Source: Pseudomonas mendocina | GTDB lineage: Bacteria > Pseudomonadota > Gammaproteobacteria > Pseudomonadales > Pseudomonadaceae | NCBI RefSeq assembly: GCF_003008615.1 | Contig: NZ_CP027657.1 | Coordinates: 5,022,001-5,086,000, forward strand | Length of the DNA: 64,000 nt | Direction of reading: 5' to 3' | Part shown: positions 1 to 7,458 of the stretch, in pieces | How positions within the stretch are numbered: position 1 is the stretch's first letter | Layout: each line of letters starts with the position of its first letter | Program-made: the position numbers and the translations under genes | The notes under the pieces: generated by a model | Databases searched by the model: none | What the model saw: the letters and a program-made list of their open reading frames with translations, nothing else | Told to the model about the DNA's origin: nothing

Positions 1-398
1 AGCAGGGCACTCCCTTCGGTGCCTTCCTGGATCCGGTGGCGGATAAACTGATGGTAGCGGTGGCTCTGGTGCTGCTGGCAGCCGAGCATTCCAATCTATG
101 GCTGACGTTGGCTGCGGCGATCATCATCGGCCGCGAAATCGTGGTGTCCGCTCTGCGTGAATGGATGGCCGAGCTGGGTGCGCGTGCGCATGTAGCAGTA
201 TCCAATCTGGGCAAGTGGAAAACCGCGGCGCAGATGGTGGCGCTGGTCATCTTGCTGGCTAATCCGCCCGTTTTCACCTTCTGGGTCATCCTAGGTTATG
301 CCCTGCTGGTGATCGCTGCGGTGCTGACCTTGTGGTCGATGCTGCAGTACCTGCTGGCCGCCTGGCCGCACCTCAGCACGACCTCGGAAAAGAAATAA
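1..398 (+). CDS. pgsA: CDP-diacylglycerol--glycerol-3-phosphate 3-phosphatidyltransferase, C-terminal part
   Basis: This is the 3' part of pgsA; the 5' end lies outside the window. The enzyme makes phosphatidylglycerophosphate from CDP-diacylglycerol and glycerol-3-phosphate at the inner membrane. The reading frame, open from base 3, gives [14 protein letters not shown], the second half of the CDP-alcohol phosphotransferase signature (G-x3-D-x3-D). Three hydrophobic helices follow. The visible part is about 131 residues, which fits a family of about 185. It ends just before a tRNA cluster, the usual order in Pseudomonas. Confidence 0.93.
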   Translation, partial: QGTPFGAFLDPVADKLMVAVALVLLAAEHSNLWLTLAAAIIIGREIVVSALREWMAELGARAHVAVSNLGKWKTAAQMVALVILLANPPVFTFWVILGYALLVIAAVLTLWSMLQYLLAAWPHLSTTSEKK

Positions 399-417
399 GT
401 ATTTTTGAATCAAAGGG

Positions 418-445
418 TTGACGGCGCGATTCGAATCTATAGAAT
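418..445 (+). promoter_or_regulatory. Sigma-70 promoter of the tRNA-Gly/tRNA-Cys unit
   Basis: TTGACG at 418-423 and TAGAAT at 440-445 are separated by 16 bases. The predicted start near 452 lies about 14 bases before tRNA-Gly. The promoter lies between the pgsA stop and the tRNA. Confidence 0.65.
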
Positions 446-465
446 GGCGCCCGTCGACAAGACAA

Positions 466-541
<76 letters not shown>

Positions 542-579
542 GTTTTACACGAGTCGCCAAGGCGGCTCGTTTGATTTAA

Positions 580-653
580 GGCTGAGTTGCAGAGTGGTTA
601 TGCACCGGATTGCAAATCCGTGAACGCCGGTTCGATTCCGACCTCAGCCTCCA
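580..653 (+). tRNA. tRNA-Cys (anticodon GCA)
   Basis: A 74-nt cloverleaf. The acceptor stem GGCTGAG pairs with CTCAGCC. The anticodon GCA sits in the GGATT/AATCC arm. The CCA end is encoded at 651-653. It lies 38 bases after tRNA-Gly and just before a strong terminator. Confidence 0.97.
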
Positions 654-658
654 ATCCA

Positions 659-695
659 AAAGGCCTCGTAGATCCATGATTTACGAGGCCTTTTT
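659..695 (+). terminator. Rho-independent terminator after tRNA-Cys
   Basis: The stem AAAGGCCTCGTA (659-670) pairs with TACGAGGCCTTT around an 11-base loop and runs into a T tract at 690-695. It closes the tRNA-Gly/tRNA-Cys unit. Confidence 0.9.
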
Positions 696-722
696 CATTC
701 TCTCAGGTTGCTTTTGCATGCC

Positions 723-751
723 TTGCGAGGATGCGGAGGGCTGTATATAGT
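723..751 (+). promoter_or_regulatory. Sigma-70 promoter of tRNA-Leu
   Basis: TTGCGA (723-728) and TATAGT (746-751) are separated by 17 bases. The predicted start near 758 lies about 16 bases before tRNA-Leu. Confidence 0.6.
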
Positions 752-773
752 CCGCCCTTCGCACAGCGCTACC

Positions 774-860
774 GCCCGAATGGCGAAATCGGTAGACGCA
801 GGAGACTTAAAATCTCTCGCCAGCAATGGCGTGCCGGTTCGAGTCCGGCTTCGGGCACCA
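774..860 (+). tRNA. tRNA-Leu (anticodon TAA)
   Basis: An 87-nt class II tRNA with a long variable arm. The acceptor stem GCCCGAA pairs with TTCGGGC. The anticodon loop CTTAAAA reads UUA. The CCA is encoded at 858-860. An integrase remnant begins 70 bases downstream and points toward the tRNA, so the 3' end of this tRNA was probably the attachment site of an element now lost. Confidence 0.97.
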
Positions 861-930
861 TGATTCATGCGGGTTTCGGGATTGGGATAGAGCGCAATGC
901 TTTTCCGCAATCCTGAAGTTTTTCCGCAAT

Positions 931-1137
931 TCATCTGGTCGGCGTGATTTTCTTACCTCTTCGCTCCCTGATGTACTGCTCGGTCATGACGACGGTTGTG
1001 TGCCCGAGTTGATCCCGTGCCTGCAGGATGTCTCCGCTCGATTCAGCCTTGTCGGTACCAGCCTTTGCGCGCAGATCCCCGAACTGGAAATCTGCCTTCG
1101 GTATCTTCCTTGCCGGCGGCCTTGAAGGTTCGAGCAT
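931..1137 (-). pseudogene. Tyrosine recombinase (phage-type integrase), C-terminal remnant
   Basis: Only about 60 recognisable residues remain. They include FQFGDLRAKAGTD (catalytic Arg box), LGHTTVVMTEQYI (the LGH motif and the Tyr nucleophile) and a basic tail. A full integrase has 320-400 residues. A stop precedes the first Met, and the homologous part seems to begin only at FQFGD, so this is a decayed fragment. Its place just downstream of tRNA-Leu is typical for an integrase next to its attachment site. No protein is expected to be active. Confidence 0.75.
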
Positions 1138-1585
1138 TCAGCATGACAGCCTCGAGCTCTATCGTCAGGCCGCAATCGCGCAGCAGCTGCATTGCTTGAT
1201 CGCTCATTTCCACTCTAGGCCCTCCCTGACTCTTGGAAGAAGTGGGCCCAGGCCAAGCCGCTGAAACCCAGGATGCCTGGCGACCAGGCTGTCGAACTCT
1301 GAAACAGCCTTATATATCCCCGCAAGACGGCCAAAACTCGTCAACTGCCCAGCCTCGTCCAGCCCAAATCACCAGTGCTAGGGCAGCCCGCCAGAACGAC
1401 CGTTACCACTTCCCACGACAACATCCCTGCTCGCAACCAATTCATGCCGGTGGCCTCATCCATTCCCTGATAAAGACTGTAGCTCTCGGCACACCTGTAG
1501 ATGCTAGTAGACGGCAGCAATGCCTTTACCAAGGCGCCCAGCACTTGGCTAGTGACGAATGCGCATGAAACTTGAGCTTCCTCGT
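1138..1585. other. Gene-poor strip, probable relic of an integrated element
   Basis: No convincing gene is seen. A 54-codon minus-strand frame at 1043-1207 (MSDQAMQLLRDCGL...) overlaps the integrase remnant in another frame and is preceded by a weak AGTGGAA. It could be a phage-derived small gene or chance. The rest shows no motif I recognise. Confidence 0.4.
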
Positions 1586-2200
1586 TTAAAAATTAGTCGA
1601 GTTGTTGATTTTCTTGAAACAAGAATTAAATGCTTTCTCTCGACGAAGTACAGGATTATTGGGCGCTGAACCACAGCAAAAAATTGTTCTTAGAAAACCT
1701 TTTGACTTCGGGGTTTCCGCTTGAACATAAGCGGATGCATATTCTCTTATAAGCTCAACACGCTTGTTGCCAGTGGGGTGTGAGGCAGTTACTGCTGACC
1801 CACCCAATTTGTTGGCGAGGACATGTAGCTGTGCTTCAACCAAGGCCCAAACATCAGGGAGCTGAGCCATCAACACTTTGGTCGCTATCAAGCCAGCCCA
1901 TGCTTCATGCTTCTTTCGGCCGTAATCCTGTGCTTGAGGAACTGAAACTCCCTGCGCATTACACTCTAAAAAAACTACGCCGTGCGCCGTCTCATGAGCA
2001 ATAGCAAAATTCACTAACCAGTCTGGCTCATCACATGCTCCTCGTGATAACTGCACCAATCCTGGGCTTCCCGCACCGTCGATTTCATTATTTTCTTCAT
2101 CTACGAAAAACTGAGTTTTGTCATCCATAGCTGAGTAATGAACTTTAAATGCTGGAAGAATCGTACTCTCAAACAATATCTTTGCAGCTTCCGCGTCCAT
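1586..2200 (-). CDS. Putative zinc metallopeptidase-like protein with HExxH motif
   Basis: A 204-residue protein of unknown function. HETAH at residues 69-73 is a zinc-peptidase signature. E99 in KKHEAWAG, 26 residues downstream, is a possible third ligand. A later HPTGNKRVEL (141-150) recalls the HP...R segment of M48-like proteins. No signal peptide is visible, so it is probably cytoplasmic. AGGAAG precedes the ATG. The gene is clearly more AT-rich than its surroundings, and its Lys/Asn-rich C-terminus differs from them too. Both points suggest recent acquisition with the tRNA-Leu element. The exact family and substrate are unknown. Confidence 0.6.
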   Translation of the reverse strand: MDAEAAKILFESTILPAFKVHYSAMDDKTQFFVDEENNEIDGAGSPGLVQLSRGACDEPDWLVNFAIAHETAHGVVFLECNAQGVSVPQAQDYGRKKHEAWAGLIATKVLMAQLPDVWALVEAQLHVLANKLGGSAVTASHPTGNKRVELIREYASAYVQAETPKSKGFLRTIFCCGSAPNNPVLRREKAFNSCFKKINNSTNF

Positions 2201-2319
2201 CGCCCACTTCCTTATGCATGTGAAGGTCGTATTGTCCGTTCTATCCGAACTAGTCTGAAAGGTTAGCAGCAGTTTTAAACAGCGGATCTAGGACGGTAGA
2301 AATCGACTCTGCAGGCCCT

Positions 2320-2445
2320 TTAGAATGGAGCCTCCTCAATGCCCTTGCCCCTTTCGCACTCCTCGACGCCCTCCAAGCTCACCTGCACATTGCCCTCGTC
2401 GTCGAACACCAGGTGCAGGCCGTCCGTTTCATTCAACAGCCCCAT
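2320..2445 (-). CDS. Small conserved-type hypothetical protein (41 aa)
   Basis: A 41-residue frame beginning MGLLNETDGLHLVFDD and ending EEAPF. It starts 17 bases inside the end of the upstream 52-residue gene in another frame, which suggests translational coupling. The acidic content and codon use look coding, but there is no domain I can name. It could also be the frameshifted C-terminal part of the preceding gene. Confidence 0.4.
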   Translation of the reverse strand: MGLLNETDGLHLVFDDEGNVQVSLEGVEECERGKGIEEAPF

Positions 2446-2587
2446 CACCACAGTGCAGTTTGACCTGGCTGGCATGCTTGACCGAGCCGCGCTGCCCGAC
2501 CCATATAGCCAGTTCCTCGATGGCTGCTGCCAGGGCGTTCTGGTTTTGGTTGAGGCGGTAGAGCAGGGCGAGCAGAGGGTCTGTCAT
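2429..2587 (-). CDS. Small hypothetical protein (52 aa) of a Pseudomonas-type family
   Basis: It begins MTDPLLALLYRLNQNQNALA after a clear AGGAGG, and contains AIEELAIWVGQRGS. Short cytoplasmic proteins with this LNxNQxAL...EEL..WV.QRGS pattern are familiar from pseudomonads, from memory, and have no known role. Those relatives are about 65-70 residues and continue past QRGS. Here the frame diverges and stops early, so a frameshift joining it to the overlapping downstream frame is possible. Confidence 0.5.
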   Translation of the reverse strand: MTDPLLALLYRLNQNQNALAAAIEELAIWVGQRGSVKHASQVKLHCGDGAVE

Positions 2588-2625
2588 GGAAACCTCCTGG
2601 GCAGAGGTTTTAGCGTAGACCGCAT

Positions 2626-3114
2626 CTATCGCTTGTAGCCACCCTCGACCTGCCAGACACAGTTGTCGATGAAGTACACATAGGAGGTTTCTTGCGGCCA
2701 ACGATAAACCCACTGCACAGGCTCGCCGCCGTTCACGGCGTGGGGCTCTCCCCATGAGCGTGCCACAGAGCCGGCATCCATCCCTGGTTCAACGCTATTG
2801 CTCACGATCAGTGTTCTGAGCGTCGTGCTTGAATAGGACTTGCAGTAGCTTCTGGCTGCCGACGGTGGAGGAGCAAAGGTTGTTGCCTCGCGCTCTTGCT
2901 GCCAGGCGTTCTTCTGCTCTTCCGATACACCCAACGAGCCGCCGATATTCGCGGCCTTTGCCTCTATGCGGTTTTCATCGCTGGCAATAGCCCCGCCGCA
3001 AGGCGTGCTGGAAAATGATGTGTGTCCCGTTGAGTCCGTGCATTTGTAGATGGCGGCCACGGCCGACTGCGCACAGAGTAGGGCGCTAATAACCATCAAG
3101 CTGGTGTAGCGCAT
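2626..3114 (-). CDS. Exported DUF4124-domain protein
   Basis: A 162-residue protein. The start was chosen at MRYTSLMVISALLCAQSAVAA, which gives a normal Sec signal peptide and follows GGAGG; upstream Met codons would destroy the signal. The mature start IYKCTDSTGHTSFSSTPCG is the DUF4124 pattern of one beta-sheet with a Cys pair. The C-terminal part (SYCKSY...NCVWQVEGG) looks like a second small beta domain with paired cysteines. It is probably periplasmic. It overlaps the preceding related gene by 29 bases, so the two are one transcript. Function unknown. Confidence 0.75.
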   Translation of the reverse strand: MRYTSLMVISALLCAQSAVAAIYKCTDSTGHTSFSSTPCGGAIASDENRIEAKAANIGGSLGVSEEQKNAWQQEREATTFAPPPSAARSYCKSYSSTTLRTLIVSNSVEPGMDAGSVARSWGEPHAVNGGEPVQWVYRWPQETSYVYFIDNCVWQVEGGYKR

Positions 3115-3538
3115 TGTCGTACCTCCTTTGGGTCTCGGCGCTTCTCTCCCAGGCTCGCTCCAGATCTTTGAAGGCCTCGCGGCCTTGCTGCGCCTTCCAG
3201 CCATTTCCCGATCCAGAGCGATCTGGCGAGGCCATCAACTCAGTAGCTTCGCGCTCGAGCTGCGGTATCTCCACGTAGTAGAAACCTCGGACTTCCTCCC
3301 ATTTTGCATCCCGCGCCGCGCTTGCCGCCTGCTGCGATGGGTTGCTGGAGGTGTTGCGGGCGCACTCCGAACTTGCCGCTGCGCCAGCGCAGTGCTTGTA
3401 GGAAAAGGTGATGCGACCTTGGCTGTCGGAGTATTTGTAGATTTGCGCAGCAGCATGATCCGGTGCAATTGCCGCGACTATGACGAGAGCAAGTAGCAAG
3501 CGTATGGGCTTCCCTCCCTGAATACCTGCGTGTATCAC
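3086..3538 (-). CDS. Exported DUF4124-domain protein with coiled C-terminus
   Basis: Up to 150 residues. The start is uncertain: GTG at 3538, or TTG at 3499, which is preceded by GGGAGGG. A signal-like stretch LLLALVIVAAIAPDHAAA leads into QIYKYSDSQGRITFSYKHC, a DUF4124 start. The C-terminal half (QLEREATELM...ERAWERSAETQRRY) is charged and helical. Its end overlaps the start of the second DUF4124 gene. The pair looks like a local duplication that has diverged. Function unknown. Confidence 0.65.
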   Translation of the reverse strand: MIHAGIQGGKPIRLLLALVIVAAIAPDHAAAQIYKYSDSQGRITFSYKHCAGAAASSECARNTSSNPSQQAASAARDAKWEEVRGFYYVEIPQLEREATELMASPDRSGSGNGWKAQQGREAFKDLERAWERSAETQRRYDNALHQLDGY

Positions 3539-3625
3539 CGCTAGGTGTGATGGTGGCGCTAAACCGCACAGTCCATGATCTCTTGAGCGAGAGACTCCGG
3601 TGTCTCTCTCGCCAACAAGAAAGGT

Positions 3626-3844
3626 ATGGTGAAATCGTCGGACTTGGCGCCCGCGTTGCCTGGGTTGACCGCCAATCAGCGAACCTACCAGCTCAAGAAG
3701 CTGGTCGATCAGGGCATGCTTCGCCCGGTAGTTGAGGGCGCCAGGCAGTACACGATAGGTTTCTCCAACAACTATCTGATTCGCGGCGTTGTAAAAGCGC
3801 TACGAGACGAAGGCTTCATTCCCGAACCTGTCGTTGGTTTGTGA
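3626..3844 (+). CDS. Winged-helix-like fragment, possible C-terminus of a Fic-type protein
   Basis: A 72-residue frame. TANQRTYQLKKLVDQGMLRP looks like helix-turn-helix plus the wing of a DNA-binding domain. NNYLIRGVVKALRDEGFIPEP follows it. This arrangement resembles the C-terminal domain that follows Fic domains in some larger proteins, but I am not certain. The open frame reaches 13 codons upstream (SLANKKG...) before a stop, so it may be the tail of a lost larger gene. Its end overlaps the 3' end of the convergent exported-protein gene. Confidence 0.4.
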   Translation: MVKSSDLAPALPGLTANQRTYQLKKLVDQGMLRPVVEGARQYTIGFSNNYLIRGVVKALRDEGFIPEPVVGL

Positions 3845-4487
3845 TCGGATTCTCCACGAACACCAACTGCGACTCATGGCTGTACTCATAGGGCGTCGTT
3901 TCGGGGTCTGGCGAGCGGTATTTGACGTTGGTGACGGCCAGCCCGATGCGCTTGCTGGTGCTGTCGCCCTCGAAGACGTTGATGAACACGTCATTGCCCT
4001 CGCAGTCGCGCTCCACGTAGGCGCCGCAGTTGCCGGAGTTGTCGGATTCGCTGGCAGTGAAAAGAGTTTTGGGTGACCAGCCATCGAAAACCACCAGCGC
4101 GTAGCTGGCCTCTGATGATCCCTGGCCCGAGCCGGCGCCACCGATGATGACGGCTGAATGGCTGTCGCTGTAGTCGTCCAGGGTGCGGATCTGGTTGTAC
4201 TGGCCGCCGAACTCTTCCAGGGGGCGCGCTTCGCCGATCTCCGGGCGGACGAGCAGGTAGCCGGCCCAGAAGTTACGCCCGGCATTCTCGTAGGAAACCG
4301 AGGCGAGGTAGGCCTGTTCGCCGCCTTTGAGCGTTACAGGCAGCAGCTTTTCGATCGTCGGCCCCTGTTCGTTGATCTCTTCGGGCGACCAGGCGGCAAT
4401 CTGTGTGGACGACGGCGGTGTGGGCGGTGCCGCGAAGGCGGAGGCCGCGGCAGAAAAGGCGAGGGCGGCGATAAGCTGTGAGCGCAT
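3816..4487 (-). CDS. Exported protein of unknown function (223 aa)
   Basis: The start was set at MRSQLIAALAFSAAASAFAA, a clean Sec signal with an AGGGA ribosome site. Upstream in-frame Met codons would add an implausible leader. The mature protein is acidic and rich in Ser, Gly and Asn, with a Cys pair in GNCGAYVERDCEG. It has no domain I recognise. It is probably soluble and periplasmic. It stands alone, divergent from ugd and convergent with the winged-helix fragment. Confidence 0.7.
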   Translation of the reverse strand: MRSQLIAALAFSAAASAFAAPPTPPSSTQIAAWSPEEINEQGPTIEKLLPVTLKGGEQAYLASVSYENAGRNFWAGYLLVRPEIGEARPLEEFGGQYNQIRTLDDYSDSHSAVIIGGAGSGQGSSEASYALVVFDGWSPKTLFTASESDNSGNCGAYVERDCEGNDVFINVFEGDSTSKRIGLAVTNVKYRSPDPETTPYEYSHESQLVFVENPITNQRQVRE

Positions 4488-4670
4488 GACTGTTCCCTGT
4501 AGTCGGTTGGTTTCCAATGCTGTCGATAAGCGTAACGCAGAAGACACAAGTGCTCCCAGGTCAATGTCAGTTGGCGCATGTGATGCATTTGTCATCATTC
4601 CTTCGCTGATCCTTCACATCGTTGCCACCGCGATTGGTTGCAATCGCAGCAAATCCAGGAGGACGCTGCG

Positions 4671-6032
4671 ATGCAGATTTGCGTGATAGGAGCTGGATAC
4701 GTAGGGCTGGTGACAGCGACCTGCTTTGCCGAGATGGGAAATCAGGTGGTTTGCGTTGAGCGTGATCCCCAGCGCGTCGCGATGCTGTCACGGGGGGAGG
4801 CGCCGATCTACGAGCCTGGTCTGGAAACGATGCTCAAGGCACAGCTGGCGGGTGGCCAGCTCAGTTTCACTTCGCAGCTTCAGGCCGGAATCCGCCGCGC
4901 CGAGGTCATCTTCATCGCCGTGGGCACACCCAGCGGCGAAGATGGCTCGGCTGATCTGAGTCATGTACTGGCAGTCGCCGATGAGCTGGGTGAGCGGCTA
5001 GAACAGAGCTGCCTGGTGGTGGACAAGTCCACCGTACCGGTGGGAACCGCCGAGCGGGTCGAGCAGCGTATCAATGCAGGCCTGGCACATCGCGGCAAGC
5101 GCTCGCGGGTTACGGTCGCAAGCAACCCGGAGTTTCTCAAGGAAGGCTCTGCGGTCGAGGATTTCATGCGGCCTGACCGGGTGATCGTCGGTTGTGACGA
5201 CGAGCGCGGCCGGGCGCAGTTGCGCCGGCTGTATGCGCCGTTCCTGCGCAATCACGACCGTCTGCTGTGCATGGGCGTGCGTGCGGCCGAGTTCAGCAAG
5301 TACGCGGCCAATGCCTTCCTGGCGACCAAGATTTCCTTCATCAACGAGATGGCCGGCATCTGTGCGCGGCTGGGCGTTGATATTGAGGAGGTACGTCGTG
5401 GCATTGGCAGCGACCGGCGTATCGGTACGCATTTCATCTATGCCGGTTGCGGTTATGGGGGGGCGTGTTTTCCCAAGGACGTGAAGGCGTTGATCCGTAC
5501 GGCGGAGCACGAGGGCATCGAGCCGGGCATCTTGCGGGCTGTGGAGGCGCGCAACGCGCTGCAGAAGACACTGCTGTTCCAGGCTCTGCGCGAGCATTTC
5601 AACGGTCACTTGCAGGGGCGCGTCGTCGCGCTCTGGGGGCTGGCGTTCAAGCCGGGCACTGATGACCTGCGCGAAGCGCCGAGCCTGGTTTTACTGGATG
5701 CACTGCTGACCGCTGGTGCGCGGGTGCAGGCCTGCGATCCGGCAGCTACGGGCGGCGTCGCTGCACGCTACCCATCGGCAGTCGAGGCGGGGCAACTGGT
5801 GCTGAGCGAATCCCCCTATGCCGTCACCCAGGGCGCGGATGCACTGGTGCTGATCACGGAGTGGAAGCAGTTCCGCCAGCCGGATTTTCTGCGTGTTCGC
5901 GGGGGGATGCGGATGCCGGTGCTATTCGATGGACGCAACATTTATGACGCCGATCAACTGGCAGAACTGGGTTTTCTTTATCGTGGCATTGGCCGGCCAG
6001 CAAGCGGCAGTTGTAAGGCTAGCGCGGCTTGA
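4671..6032 (+). CDS. ugd: UDP-glucose 6-dehydrogenase
   Basis: It oxidises UDP-glucose twice with NAD+ to UDP-glucuronate in the cytoplasm. Its 453 residues are the family length. GAGYVGL (7-13) binds NAD+. Catalytic Cys266 lies in GYGGACFPKD. The substrate-binding AFKPGTDDLRE segment is intact. The ATG was chosen because AGGAGG precedes it. galU follows after 42 bases, so enzyme and substrate supply are probably co-transcribed. UDP-glucuronate would feed exopolysaccharide or lipid A modification. Confidence 0.95.
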   Translation: MQICVIGAGYVGLVTATCFAEMGNQVVCVERDPQRVAMLSRGEAPIYEPGLETMLKAQLAGGQLSFTSQLQAGIRRAEVIFIAVGTPSGEDGSADLSHVLAVADELGERLEQSCLVVDKSTVPVGTAERVEQRINAGLAHRGKRSRVTVASNPEFLKEGSAVEDFMRPDRVIVGCDDERGRAQLRRLYAPFLRNHDRLLCMGVRAAEFSKYAANAFLATKISFINEMAGICARLGVDIEEVRRGIGSDRRIGTHFIYAGCGYGGACFPKDVKALIRTAEHEGIEPGILRAVEARNALQKTLLFQALREHFNGHLQGRVVALWGLAFKPGTDDLREAPSLVLLDALLTAGARVQACDPAATGGVAARYPSAVEAGQLVLSESPYAVTQGADALVLITEWKQFRQPDFLRVRGGMRMPVLFDGRNIYDADQLAELGFLYRGIGRPASGSCKASAA

Positions 6033-6074
6033 TAGACTGAGCAGGCAATCCAACCATCCCCATCTGGGAGTCCC

Positions 6075-6914
6075 ATGATCAAGAAATGCCTGTTCCCCGC
6101 TGCCGGTTACGGCACCCGCTTTTTGCCAGCGACCAAGGCAATGCCCAAGGAAATGCTTCCGGTGGTGAACAAGCCACTGATCCAGTACGGCGTCGAAGAA
6201 GCACTGGAGGCTGGTCTCGACCAGATCTCCATCGTCACCGGCCGCGGCAAGCGCGCACTGGAAGACCATTTCGACGTGAGCTACGAGCTCGAGCACCAGA
6301 TCAAGGGCACCGACAAGGAAAAATACTTGGTTGGCATCCGTCGCCTGATCGATGAATGCAGCTTCTCCTACACCCGCCAGGTGGAGATGAAGGGCCTGGG
6401 CCATGCCATCCTTTGCGGTCAGCCGCTGATCGGTGACGAGCCGTTCGCCGTGGTGCTGGCCGATGACCTGTGCCTGAACCTGGAAGGTGACAGCGTACTG
6501 GCGCAGATGGTCAAACTGTACAACCAGTTCCGCTGCTCCATCGTCGCCATCCAGGAAGTGCCGAAGGACGAGACTTCCAAGTACGGCGTGATCGCCGGCG
6601 AGATGATCCGCGAGGACATCTACCGCGTCAGCAACATGGTGGAGAAGCCCAAGCCCGAAGACGCGCCGTCGAACCTGGCGATCATTGGTCGCTACATCCT
6701 CACCCCGGACATCTTCGACCTGATTCGCAGCACCCCGCCAGGCAAGGGCGGCGAGATCCAGATCACCGATGCGCTGATGCGCCAGGCCCAGCAGGGCTGC
6801 GTGATGGCGTACAAGTTCAAGGGCAAGCGTTTCGACTGCGGCAGCGCCGAGGGTTACATCGACGCCACCAACTTCTGCTTCGAGAACCTGTACAAGACCG
6901 GCAAGGCGTTCTGA
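6075..6914 (+). CDS. galU: UTP--glucose-1-phosphate uridylyltransferase (copy 1)
   Basis: It makes UDP-glucose from UTP and glucose-1-phosphate. Its 279 residues begin MIKKCLFPAAGYGTRFLP, the nucleotide-binding loop of the family, and the LADDLCLN metal-binding segment and KGGEIQITDAL are intact. It is downstream of ugd and closed by a terminator, so this copy is tied to UDP-glucuronate synthesis. A close second copy lies at 10451. The two differ mainly in the C-terminal 15 residues and in scattered substitutions. Confidence 0.96.
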   Translation: MIKKCLFPAAGYGTRFLPATKAMPKEMLPVVNKPLIQYGVEEALEAGLDQISIVTGRGKRALEDHFDVSYELEHQIKGTDKEKYLVGIRRLIDECSFSYTRQVEMKGLGHAILCGQPLIGDEPFAVVLADDLCLNLEGDSVLAQMVKLYNQFRCSIVAIQEVPKDETSKYGVIAGEMIREDIYRVSNMVEKPKPEDAPSNLAIIGRYILTPDIFDLIRSTPPGKGGEIQITDALMRQAQQGCVMAYKFKGKRFDCGSAEGYIDATNFCFENLYKTGKAF

Positions 6915-6932
6915 TACGTCTGCAGGACAACG

Positions 6933-6957
6933 AAACGCCACCCTCGGGTGGCGTTTT
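6933..6957 (+). terminator. Rho-independent terminator after galU
   Basis: AAACGCCACCC and GGGTGGCGTTT form a GC-rich hairpin around TCG, ending in TTTT. It could serve both galU and the convergent glyoxalase-family gene. Confidence 0.85.
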
Positions 6958-6962
6958 GCATT

Positions 6963-7385
6963 TCAGGGGATGGACATGGTTTCCGAGCCAGGGCCGAGCG
7001 GCTGGCCATAGCTGAACTCCACGTAGTTACCGGCCGGGTCGCGCAGGCCGCAGTAGTAGCCGACTGGATAGGGTTCGTCGCGCGACGGCCAGACCAGGCA
7101 GCCCTCGCGCTCGGCCAGCGCGGCGATGCGATCGACGTCTTCGCGGCTGGCCAGAGCGAAGCCGAGGTGGCTGTAGTCATTGGCGGCCAGGTTCCTGTCC
7201 TGGCCACCTGGCATGATGACGAAAATGAACTGGTGTTCCTTGCCCGGCTCGGCCATCCAGACGATGCGCGTGCCTTTGCCGGGGCGTTCATGGATCACCT
7301 GCATGCCGCAAAAGCGCTGATAGAAGGCGATGCAGGCATCGAGGTCGGGTACGTGCAGGGCCAGGTGGGTCAGGGTAGGGCGCAT
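6963..7385 (-). CDS. VOC / glyoxalase I family protein
   Basis: 140 residues of the vicinal-oxygen-chelate fold. The first beta-alpha motif is THLALHVPDLDACIAFYQRF; the second is DYSHLGFALASREDVDRI, ending in LRDPAGNYVEFSYG. H8, the Glu in VEF and the central Glu/His positions are compatible with metal binding as in lactoylglutathione lyase. Methylglyoxal detoxification is plausible, since the divergent neighbour is glutathione reductase, but the substrate is not shown by the sequence. Confidence 0.8.
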   Translation of the reverse strand: MRPTLTHLALHVPDLDACIAFYQRFCGMQVIHERPGKGTRIVWMAEPGKEHQFIFVIMPGGQDRNLAANDYSHLGFALASREDVDRIAALAEREGCLVWPSRDEPYPVGYYCGLRDPAGNYVEFSYGQPLGPGSETMSIP

Positions 7386-7458
7386 GGGGTTGTCCTCCGC
7401 CTTTCAGCTTAGCGCTGGGCTTTGAGGTATGCTCCTTCGTCTGCCAAGGAGATACCCG

